A DNA stretch of 11,497 nucleotides from Novosphingobium sp. Lineage in GTDB: Bacteria; Pseudomonadota; Alphaproteobacteria; Sphingomonadales; Sphingomonadaceae. The position numbers were made by a program, and so were the translations under genes. This document shows positions 1 through 6,340 of the stretch, one piece after another (position 1 is the stretch's first letter; each line of letters opens with the position of its first letter). Where the stretch lies: NCBI GenBank assembly GCA_028697875.1, contig JAQVEQ010000091.1, positions 1 through 11,497 on the forward strand. The letters are read 5' to 3'. The notes beneath the pieces are model-generated. The model was not told the DNA's origin and ran no database searches. It saw only the letters and a list, made by a program, of their open reading frames with translations.

Positions 1-659
1 GCGATGATCGAGCGGACGAGTTCCTCGTTTTCTTCCAGCGTCCGTCCGATCCAGCGGATCGTGCCTTCCATCACCGGCAGATGGCGCCGGTCGGCGATCG
101 CCGCGCCGATCATCTGGCCGATCAGGGGCGCGATCTCGATCTTGTGGAGCATGCCGCGCAGGCTCTCCTTCATGATCCCGCCCAGCCGGTTCTGGTCGAG
201 CGAGCGCAGCAGGTCGCCCACCAGCCCGGCCGCGCCATCGCGCAGGCGCTGTTCCCCGATCCGGTTATCGACCAGGAAACGCCCCGCCGCCGCCGCGATG
301 TTCATGCTCCGCACCCGCCGGGCAACCACCTGGGGCGTGAGGAAATTCTCGCGCAGGAAGACCGCCATGGTGTCGGCGATCCGATCCTTGTTTTCCGGGA
401 TGATCGCCGTGTGCGGGATCGGCAGGCTTAGCGGCCGGCGGAACAGGGCGGTCACCGCGAACCAGTCCGCCAGACCGCCGACCATGGCCGCTTCGCTGAA
501 GGCCAGCAGATAGCCCCATGCCGGATGCAGCCCGGCGTTATGGTGCGCGAGAAGGAACAGTCCGGCCATCAGCAGCAGCAGGCCGGTGGCCGTCATCCGC
601 ATGCGGCGGTAGCGCTGTTCCCCGCCGCGCGGGAAATTGGGTGCCTTCCCGGCGCTCAC
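1..659 (-). CDS. DUF445 family membrane protein (YjiN-like), 3' end outside window
   Basis: The first 219 codons are visible; the C-terminus lies beyond the left edge. The N-terminus has a hydrophobic segment (about residues 24-38, rich in Leu) and then the family signature: FSEAAMVGGLADWFAVTALF around residues 54-73, followed by PIPHTAIIPENKDRI around 80-94. These are the conserved opening blocks of DUF445 proteins such as E. coli YjiN. The family is membrane-associated and its biochemical role is not known to me. I chose the GTG at 659-657 because it overlaps the TGA of the upstream RND pump gene (GTGA), which suggests translational coupling. In-frame ATGs at 602-600 and 596-594 are alternatives and would remove 19-21 residues. 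No clear Shine-Dalgarno precedes the GTG. Co-transcription with the efflux genes is inferred from the overlap. The family call is confident; the exact start is less so. Confidence 0.85.
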   Translation of the reverse strand, partial: MSAGKAPNFPRGGEQRYRRMRMTATGLLLLMAGLFLLAHHNAGLHPAWGYLLAFSEAAMVGGLADWFAVTALFRRPLSLPIPHTAIIPENKDRIADTMAVFLRENFLTPQVVARRVRSMNIAAAAGRFLVDNRIGEQRLRDGAAGLVGDLLRSLDQNRLGGIMKESLRGMLHKIEIAPLIGQMIGAAIADRRHLPVMEGTIRWIGRTLEENEELVRSII

Positions 660-3600
660 TCGGCCGGGGCTGTCGTGACATGCCCCCTGTCATCGCCGGG
701 GCGGTAGGTCAGGAAGCGGTTGCGCAACCACGGCCCGACTCTCTTTTCCAAGCTGTCGGCCAGGCTGAACCCGGCAGGGACGATCACCAGGGTAAGCATG
801 GTCGACAGCAACAGCCCGCCGATCACCGTCGTGCCCATCGGCGCGCGCCACGAGCCGTCGCCCGACAGCGACACGGCCGTCGGCACCATGCCCGCCGTCA
901 TCGCCACCGTGGTCATCACGATCGGCTGCGCACGCTTGTGCCCGGCATCGAGAATCGCCTGCAGCTTGGGCACGCCGCGTTCCATTTCCTCGAGCGCGAA
1001 GTCGATCAGCAGGATGGAGTTCTTGGCCACGATCCCCAGCAGCATCAGGATACCGATATAGACCGACATCGAGAGCGGCTGGCCGATCAGGGCGACGGCG
1101 ATCAGCCCGCCGAGCGGCGCGAGCAGCAGCGAGGTCATGTTGACCAGCGGCGAGACGATCCGCTTGTAGAGCAGCACCAGCACCCCGAAGACCAGCAGAA
1201 TGCCGCTGATCACCGCCGTGCCGAAGTTGAGCACCATTTCCGCTTCCATCTTCGCCTCGCCGACGGCCGCGGTGCTGATGCCGTTGGGCAGGTTGCGCAT
1301 GATCGGCAGCTTCTGGATCGCTTCGTCGACCGGGCCCTTGACCGCGCCCGGGGCAAGATCGGCGCCGATGAACACGCGCCGCGCCTGGTTGTAGCGCTGG
1401 ATCTGCGTCGGCCCCGCGCCGAAGCGGATATCGGCCAGCCGCTTGAGCGGCACCGATTCCCCCGTAATCGTGGGTACCGGCAGGTTCTCGATCGTCGACA
1501 GGTCGCGGCGCGACGCCTTTGGCAGGATCACGCGGATCGGCACCTGGCGGTCGGTCAGTGAGAACTTGGCGGCATTGCGGTCAAGCTCGCCCAGAGTGGC
1601 GATACGCACCGCCTCGCTCAGCGATGCCGTGGTCACGCCCAGTTGCGCGGCAAGGTCGAAATGCGGTTCGATGATGAGTTCCGGCCGCTGCAGGTCCGCC
1701 CCGATCCGCGGGGCGACGGCATTGGGGATGGTCCGCATCTGCTCGACCAGGGTCTGCGCGGTCTTGTGCAGCAATTCGGGATCGGAACCGGTCAGCATGA
1801 CGGTGATGTCGCGCCCGGAGCCGGTTCCGCGTGCCTGTGTCGCGAAGCTCACCCGCGCATCCGGCACCTGTTGCAGTTCCCGCGCCATGCGGCGTTCGAA
1901 CTCGATACTGGTCGTTTTCCGGTCCTTGCGGAGCGAAATGTAGATGTTGGCGTTGCCTTCGTGAATCAGGCTCACCGCCAGTCTTACTTCCGGCTGCGCC
2001 TCGAGCTTGGTGACGACCGAGGCTGCAACGGCTTCGGTCTGTTCGATCGTCGTGCCGGGCACCATCTCGATCTTGACCTGGCTGGAATCGTTGTTGGCGT
2101 TCGGCATGAACTGCGCCGGAAGCACGCTCAGCAACAGGACGGTGAACAGGAGCGCCGCGAGCCCGACCCCGAGCATCCAGATCCGGTGGTCCCGCAAATA
2201 GGCGGCAGCCCGCACCCGCCAGCTGCCCGCCTGACCCATCCGCGCGCGATAGGCATCCGCCTCCGACCGGTCGAGCGACCAGCGCAGGACCTTCATGTAG
2301 AAGTCCATCAACCGGCCCTCGCCGTGGCTTCCATGCCCCTTGGCTGCGAGGAAATAGGCCGCAATCATCGGCGTGATCATGCGGGCCACGGCCAGGCTTA
2401 TCAGCACCGCGACCACGACCGACAGGCCGAAGTTCTTGAAGAACTGGCCCGAAACGCCCGGCATCAGGCCGACGGGCAGGAAGACCGAAACGATCGAGAA
2501 CGTCGTCGCGACAACGGCGAGTCCGATCTCGTCGGCGGCGTCGATCGCGGCCTGATAGGCCGTCTTGCCCATGCGCATGTGGCGCACGATGTTCTCGATC
2601 TCCACGATCGCATCGTCGACCAGCACCCCCGCGACAAGGCTGAGCGCGAGGAGCGAGAAAGTGTTCAGCGTGAACCCGAGGAGGTCCATGAACCAGAAGG
2701 TCGGAATGGCCGACAGCGGGATCGCGACCGCCGCGATAATCGTCGCGCGCCAGTCGCGCAGGAAGAAGAACACCACGATCACGGCCAGGATCGCGCCTTC
2801 CACCATGGCCTCGATCGAGCTGGTGTACTGGGCCTTGGTGTAATCGACCGTCGTGAACAGCGGAGTCACCCGCACGCCGGGATTTTCGGACGCGATCTTC
2901 GCCAGTTCCTCCAATGCCGCATCGTAGACCGTAACGTCGGACGCGCCCTTGGCCCGCTGGATGCCGAACGTGACGACCTGCCGCCCGTGGAGCTTGGCAA
3001 TCGACGTCTGTTCCGAATAACCGTCATAGACCTTGGCGATATCGCTCAGCTTGATGACCCGCCCATTGCCGAGGCTGATCCGCGTATCGGCCAGGGCCAG
3101 CGCGTCCTGCGCATTGCCCAGCACGCGCACGGACTGGCGCGCCCCGGCGATTTCCGCCTGCCCGCCGGTGGCGTCGACATTGACCTGGCGCAGCACGTTG
3201 TTGACCTGGCCCGCCGTCACGCCCAGCGACTGCATCCGCGCCGGGTCCACCACCACGCGGATCTCCCGGTCCACGCCCCCGCCGCGGAACACTTGCGCCA
3301 TACCTTCGATCGTCAGCAAGCGGCGCGAAATCGTATCGTCCACGAACCAGCTGAGCCGTTCCATGGTCATGTCGTCGGCACTGACCGCGAAATAGCCGAT
3401 CGGGCCGCCGCCCGCCGATTCGACCTTGGCCACGCGCGGTTCGAGAATGCCGTCGGGCAAATCGCTGCGGATCTGGTCGACCGCGTTCTTGACCTCGCTT
3501 ACCGCCACGTTGACGTCGGTGCCGATGCGGAAAAAGACCACCGTTGTCGAATTGCCTTCGCTGGCGGTGGATTCGATCCAGTCGACTCCGCTGATCGAGC

Positions 3601-3823
3601 GGACCGAGGATTCGACCCTTTCAGTAATCTGCGTGACGATTTCGGACGGGGCCGCGCCCGGCTGCGAAACCGTGACGGTGACAGCCGGAAAATCGATGTC
3701 CGGCATGTCGTTCACGTCCATGCGCATGAACGAAACGATGCCCGCCAGCAGCAAGCCCGCGAACAGGAGACAAGGGACGATCGGGTTGCGGATCGACCAG
3801 GCGGAGATGTTGCGCAAACCCAT
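656..3823 (-). CDS. RND efflux pump, inner-membrane permease (AcrB/MexB type, HAE class)
   Basis: This 1055-aa protein has the full length of an RND proton/substrate antiporter. A first membrane helix (about 13-32) is followed by a periplasmic start with the typical MPDIDFPAVTVTVSQPGA block (40-57). The proton-relay helices are intact: the TM4 motif GVLVDDAIVEIENI carries the Asp pair D403/D404, and TM10 carries K934 in GIVAKNSILLIDF. Adjacent aspartates and the lack of a metal-exporter TM4 signature point to a hydrophobic/amphiphilic compound exporter rather than a CzcA-type metal pump. The substrate cannot be read from the sequence. The pump would work as a trimer in the inner membrane with the adaptor encoded 12 bases upstream. 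A TolC-like outer-membrane partner is not in the window. The start ATG at 3823 follows a weak AGCGGA-like ribosome site, and the stop overlaps the DUF445 start. Confidence 0.95.
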   Translation of the reverse strand: MGLRNISAWSIRNPIVPCLLFAGLLLAGIVSFMRMDVNDMPDIDFPAVTVTVSQPGAAPSEIVTQITERVESSVRSISGVDWIESTASEGNSTTVVFFRIGTDVNVAVSEVKNAVDQIRSDLPDGILEPRVAKVESAGGGPIGYFAVSADDMTMERLSWFVDDTISRRLLTIEGMAQVFRGGGVDREIRVVVDPARMQSLGVTAGQVNNVLRQVNVDATGGQAEIAGARQSVRVLGNAQDALALADTRISLGNGRVIKLSDIAKVYDGYSEQTSIAKLHGRQVVTFGIQRAKGASDVTVYDAALEELAKIASENPGVRVTPLFTTVDYTKAQYTSSIEAMVEGAILAVIVVFFFLRDWRATIIAAVAIPLSAIPTFWFMDLLGFTLNTFSLLALSLVAGVLVDDAIVEIENIVRHMRMGKTAYQAAIDAADEIGLAVVATTFSIVSVFLPVGLMPGVSGQFFKNFGLSVVVAVLISLAVARMITPMIAAYFLAAKGHGSHGEGRLMDFYMKVLRWSLDRSEADAYRARMGQAGSWRVRAAAYLRDHRIWMLGVGLAALLFTVLLLSVLPAQFMPNANNDSSQVKIEMVPGTTIEQTEAVAASVVTKLEAQPEVRLAVSLIHEGNANIYISLRKDRKTTSIEFERRMARELQQVPDARVSFATQARGTGSGRDITVMLTGSDPELLHKTAQTLVEQMRTIPNAVAPRIGADLQRPELIIEPHFDLAAQLGVTTASLSEAVRIATLGELDRNAAKFSLTDRQVPIRVILPKASRRDLSTIENLPVPTITGESVPLKRLADIRFGAGPTQIQRYNQARRVFIGADLAPGAVKGPVDEAIQKLPIMRNLPNGISTAAVGEAKMEAEMVLNFGTAVISGILLVFGVLVLLYKRIVSPLVNMTSLLLAPLGGLIAVALIGQPLSMSVYIGILMLLGIVAKNSILLIDFALEEMERGVPKLQAILDAGHKRAQPIVMTTVAMTAGMVPTAVSLSGDGSWRAPMGTTVIGGLLLSTMLTLVIVPAGFSLADSLEKRVGPWLRNRFLTYRPGDDRGHVTTAPAE

Positions 3824-3835
3824 CGGCCGGTCCGC

Positions 3836-5029
3836 TTACCTGGCTGCCGGCTTGACGAGGTTCGGCTTGATCTGCTCACCCGGCGAAAGGAAGGCCCCCG
3901 CCCGGTAAACGACCTTTTCCTTGCCGGTCAGGCCATCGGCAATGGCAATGCCCTTCCCGGTGACCAGCCCGGTCTTGACCGCCCGGCGCTCGACCTTGTC
4001 GCCCTTGCCGAGGACGAGCACGAAGCTGCCTCGCTCGTCGCTCTGGATAGCGGATTCGGGCAGCAGCGGGGCCACCACGGTACCGCTCTGGATCGCCGCG
4101 GAAGCGAAGCCGCCCGGGCGCAGTTCCGGCGCGTAGGACAGCGCGATCCGCGCCGTGCCCTGGCGGGTCTGTTCGTCGATCACAGGAGACACCTGCCAGA
4201 TCCGCCCGGTAAAGCTCTTGCCGGTGCCGACCGGCGTCACTTGCGCGGCCTGACCCACATGGATGCCGGCGATATCCTCTTCGCTCAGGCTGGCGAGCAG
4301 TTCCATCTGGCCGCCCTTGGCGATGCTGAACAGCACGGTCGGGCCGCCGCTGACCACCTGGCCGGGCTCGACATTGCGGGTCAGCAGGAGGCCGGCCTCG
4401 GGCGCGACGATATTGAGCCGCGCGGTCCGGGCCCGCAATTCCCCGAGCTGCGCCCGCGCGACGCCGACCCGGGCGACCGCCGCATCGCGGGTCGCGGTCA
4501 GGCGATCGATATCGGCCTTGGAAATGAAGCCGCGGTCCACCAGCTGGAGCCCGCGATCGAGATTGGACTGGGCCAGATCGGCATCGGCCCTGGCGGCCGC
4601 CACCTGAGCCACCGCACTGGCGATCTGCTGATTCTGGACCGAACGGTCGATAACGGCAAGGATCTGGCCGCGGCCGACCCATTGGCCCGGCTCGACCGGG
4701 ACGGAAACGACGCGGCCGCCATCGCCCACTACGCCCACGGGCATTTCCCGCCGCGCCGCGAGCGTTCCGGTGGCGTCGATCATTCCGGTAATGCTGGTCG
4801 TTCCCGGAGCCAGCACCGACACTACGGGCAGGCTCGCCCCTTCGCCGTCGCCTAGTCCGCTATCGCGCCCGCTATGCAGCAGCACTGCCACGAGCACCAC
4901 CACGGCCAGGACGAAGGCGGCCAGCATTGCAAGCTTGCGGCGCGGCAAACCCTCGCCGGTCGCGGCGGCCGTATCGCCTGGCGCCTGAGCGTCTGCCGCT
5001 TCCGCCTCAAGGGGAGTTTCGTAATTCAT
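3836..5029 (-). CDS. RND efflux periplasmic adaptor subunit (HlyD/AcrA-like membrane fusion protein)
   Basis: The 397-aa product has an N-terminal cytoplasmic tail, one membrane helix (about 33-52) and the split domain order of adaptor proteins. A first half-lipoyl block lies near 107-127 (ending GQILAVIDRS) and an alpha-hairpin near 130-205 is rich in Ala, Gln, Asp and Arg. The second lipoyl half (about 206-228, EPGQVVSGG) and beta-barrel and membrane-proximal regions follow to the end. It bridges the RND pump to an outer-membrane channel in the periplasm. No lipobox is present, so anchoring is by the N-terminal helix. The start was set at the ATG at 5029 because the membrane anchor then follows a usual short tail; the reading frame stays open to an ATG at 5398, but that extension overlaps the GlsB-like gene and looks non-coding. 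An in-frame ATG at 5098 is possible but falls in a candidate -10 box. The pump gene begins 12 bases after the stop. Confidence 0.93.
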   Translation of the reverse strand: MNYETPLEAEAADAQAPGDTAAATGEGLPRRKLAMLAAFVLAVVVLVAVLLHSGRDSGLGDGEGASLPVVSVLAPGTTSITGMIDATGTLAARREMPVGVVGDGGRVVSVPVEPGQWVGRGQILAVIDRSVQNQQIASAVAQVAAARADADLAQSNLDRGLQLVDRGFISKADIDRLTATRDAAVARVGVARAQLGELRARTARLNIVAPEAGLLLTRNVEPGQVVSGGPTVLFSIAKGGQMELLASLSEEDIAGIHVGQAAQVTPVGTGKSFTGRIWQVSPVIDEQTRQGTARIALSYAPELRPGGFASAAIQSGTVVAPLLPESAIQSDERGSFVLVLGKGDKVERRAVKTGLVTGKGIAIADGLTGKEKVVYRAGAFLSPGEQIKPNLVKPAAR

Positions 5030-5093
5030 TGCTTCTGCCGTTACCAGGGCTGCAGTTGACGGGCCGATCCCCGACCCGAGCTGTGCGCCAGCC

Positions 5094-5122
5094 GCCATAG
5101 ACCCCGCACCGGATGCTGGCAA
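5094..5122 (-). promoter_or_regulatory. Candidate sigma-70-type promoter for the efflux operon
   Basis: On the minus strand a TTGCCA box (plus coordinates 5117-5122, one mismatch to TTGACA) is followed after exactly 17 bases by TATGGC (5094-5099, three of six matches to TATAAT). It would give a leader of roughly 55-60 bases before the adaptor start at 5029. The -10 match is modest and the placement rests on spacing alone. Confidence 0.3.
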
Positions 5123-5152
5123 TCCGATGCCTCCCGGAAATACCGCCGTGCC

Positions 5153-5168
5153 CGGTCCCGAAGGACCG
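5153..5168 (-). terminator. C(UUCG)G tetraloop hairpin after the GlsB-like gene
   Basis: Four bases past the GlsB-like stop, the minus strand reads CGGTCC, TTCG, GGACCG: a perfect 6-bp stem closed by the exceptionally stable C(UUCG)G tetraloop. No run of T follows on the minus strand, so it does not look like a classical intrinsic terminator. It may instead stabilise the 3' end of the glsB-like message or attenuate read-through into the efflux genes. Confidence 0.4.
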
Positions 5169-5172
5169 CCGC

Positions 5173-5439
5173 CTAACGGACCCGGCCGCGCTGGATGAGA
5201 TTGACGATCGCCAGCAGGACGACCGCCCCGGCAAACGCGATCAGCAGCCCGGGGAGGGAAAAGCGCTGCACGCTGCCCTGCATGCCCAGCAAGGGCCCCG
5301 ACAGCGCATTGCCGACCACGGAGCCGACGCAGCCGACCACGATGTTCCAGACGATCCCCATCGAAGCGTCCCGGTTCATCACCATGCTGGCGAGCCAACC
5401 GGCGATACCGCCGACGATCAACGCAACGATCCAGCCCAT
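5173..5439 (-). CDS. GlsB/YeaQ/YmgE-family small stress-associated membrane protein
   Basis: This 88-aa protein is almost entirely three hydrophobic segments (about 2-20, 28-50 and 62-82) with glycine-zipper-like spacing, including GGIAGWLASMVM near the start and GCVGSVVGNALSG in the middle. That pattern and length fit the Transgly_assoc/GlsB family of small inner-membrane proteins, often linked to general stress responses; the molecular role is not established. The ATG at 5439 is supported by a very strong ribosome-binding site, AGGAGGAG, eight bases upstream. It lies 143 bases upstream of the adaptor gene on the same strand, with a hairpin and a candidate promoter between them, so it is probably its own unit with possible read-through. 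Confidence 0.88.
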   Translation of the reverse strand: MGWIVALIVGGIAGWLASMVMNRDASMGIVWNIVVGCVGSVVGNALSGPLLGMQGSVQRFSLPGLLIAFAGAVVLLAIVNLIQRGRVR

Positions 5440-5447
5440 CCGCTTTT

Positions 5448-5455
5448 CTCCTCCT
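5448..5455 (-). promoter_or_regulatory. Strong Shine-Dalgarno site of the GlsB-like gene
   Basis: The minus strand carries AGGAGGAG with an 8-base spacing to the ATG at 5439. It is the strongest ribosome-binding site in the window and fixes the start of the small membrane protein. Confidence 0.75.
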
Positions 5456-5556
5456 GCTTCACTTCAGGCGCCGCCGCCGCAAATCGGGCACCGGCATGCA
5501 ATCCCGCGCACGGTACACTAATCGAACGTGAATGTCTCGTTTATGCGCCGGGCACG

Positions 5557-5584
5557 AAAAAAGGGCCGGTTTACCCGGCCCTTT
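5557..5584 (-). terminator. Intrinsic terminator of sciP
   Basis: The minus strand can form a 7-bp G+C stem (GGGCCGG with CCGGCCC) around a 5-base loop. Flanking A/T pairs extend it to about 10 bp, and a run of six T follows on the minus strand. It begins about 25 bases past the sciP stop at 5610. On the plus strand only three T follow the stem, so it acts chiefly on the leftward transcript. Confidence 0.85.
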
Positions 5585-5609
5585 CCCGCTGTTCCCGCGT
5601 GGTGGAAAT

Positions 5610-5909
5610 TCAGTACTTCAGCTGACGCTCGTAGAGGTCGCGGTAATGCTGGATGCGCGTGACCCGCAGGCCCTGCATGCCCGAACGGTCCACTGCGCGC
5701 TGCCACGAGGCGAATTCCTCAAGCGTCAGATCATAGCGGTCCAGCACTTCGTCGATGGTCAGCAGGCCGCCATTGACGGCCGCCACGACTTCCGCCTTGC
5801 GGCGCACGACCCAGCGGCGCGTGTCGGGCGGAGGCAGAGACTCGAGCGTCAGCGGCTCGCCAAGCGGGCCGATAACCTGCGCCGGTCGGATTTTCTGGTT
5901 TTCGATCAT
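5610..5909 (-). CDS. sciP: CtrA inhibitor SciP (DUF1153 family)
   Basis: The 99-aa protein opens MIENQKIRPAQVIGPLGEPL and contains a predicted helix-turn-helix region around residues 36-66 (RRKAEVVAAVNGGLLTIDEV). A conserved tail with SWQRAVDRSGMQGLRVTRIQ (68-87) follows. This is the DUF1153/SciP pattern. In Caulobacter SciP binds the master regulator CtrA and stops it from activating its promoters in G1 phase; the same role here is inferred from the family. The ATG at 5909 was chosen over an in-frame ATG at 5933 because GAGGA sits about six bases upstream and the family normally begins near MIENQ. The start overlaps the stop of a 106-aa ORF (ATGA), implying coupled translation. A strong terminator follows the stop. 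Confidence 0.93.
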   Translation of the reverse strand: MIENQKIRPAQVIGPLGEPLTLESLPPPDTRRWVVRRKAEVVAAVNGGLLTIDEVLDRYDLTLEEFASWQRAVDRSGMQGLRVTRIQHYRDLYERQLKY

Positions 5910-6226
5910 TCCGTTCCTCGATCGCCGGTCCAAGCATTGATCCCGTCGCCCCCAATAATGTCCGCACGGGATTTGCCATTGCCTAAACCATCGGGGTTAA
6001 CAGGCGGTTTGCCCTGCCCTAAGTCATGTAACCGAAGTGCGGCGGACCGGTCGAAACTGCCCTGTCCGTCTTCGTGCGACACGGTCATGGCATGGCGCAG
6101 GTCGCGCACGGCCGCGAAGCGCGCGACCAGTTCCGGCCACACCAGCGGCCGCAACCCTTGCGTCTGGCCCCCGGTCGATGGCGGCGGACAGGCGACTCGC
6201 CCGGCAAAGTCGTTTTCCTCGTACAT
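5906..6226 (-). CDS. Hypothetical 106-aa protein coupled to sciP
   Basis: I do not recognise a characterised family. The protein begins MYEENDFAGRV and has a probable helix around residues 26-45 (RPLVWPELVARFAAVRDLRH). A polar, Gly/Asn-rich C-terminus contains PPVNPDGLGNGK. No membrane segment, signal peptide or metal motif is seen. Three things support it as a real gene: an AAGGGG ribosome site before the ATG at 6226; a stop at 5906-5908 that overlaps the sciP ATG by the classic ATGA arrangement; and the fact that it fills the otherwise unexplained space upstream of sciP. I have a faint memory of similar short ORFs beside DUF1153 genes in sphingomonads, which is not evidence. It may be a SciP partner or simply supply translational coupling. 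Confidence 0.65.
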   Translation of the reverse strand: MYEENDFAGRVACPPPSTGGQTQGLRPLVWPELVARFAAVRDLRHAMTVSHEDGQGSFDRSAALRLHDLGQGKPPVNPDGLGNGKSRADIIGGDGINAWTGDRGTE

Positions 6227-6259
6227 GAAACGCCCCTTAGCGCGGCGTTGGTCAAGATA

Positions 6260-6280
6260 CGGTAAAGCGCCCCTTTACCG
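6260..6280. repeat. Perfect inverted repeat in the divergent spacer before mnmA
   Basis: CGGTAAAG and CTTTACCG are exact reverse complements separated by five bases (CGCCC). The element sits between the start of the 106-aa ORF (6226, minus) and mnmA (6341, plus). For the leftward gene, a TATCTT sequence on the minus strand (6254-6259) lies directly next to it, so the repeat would occupy the promoter spacer, a common operator position. It could also simply be a hairpin in the leader of either transcript. Confidence 0.5.
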
Positions 6281-6340
6281 CCGGTTAGGGTTGACAACGC
6301 GGGCTTTGCCGTCGGCGCCCGGCACGTGTAAGGGGCGCGC

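Noticed and set aside
518..1561. A 347-codon plus-strand open frame opposite the pump gene
   Set aside because: Low-complexity Arg/His/Gln-rich translation with no recognisable motif; antisense shadow.
1643..4855. A 1070-codon open frame on the plus strand across the pump and adaptor genes
   Set aside because: It is antisense to two convincing RND-system genes. The translation is Arg/His/Asp/Gly-rich with no domains, as expected for a shadow frame in GC-rich coding DNA.
5030..5398. N-terminal extension of the adaptor protein to the ATG at 5398
   Set aside because: The extension overlaps the GlsB-like gene in another frame, contains no adaptor features, and would bury a normal membrane anchor 123 residues further in.
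6291..6319. TTGACA as a complete mnmA promoter
   Set aside because: The -35 match is perfect, but the sequence 17 bases downstream is GGCGCC, with no -10-like element at 16-18 bases, so I do not annotate a promoter.
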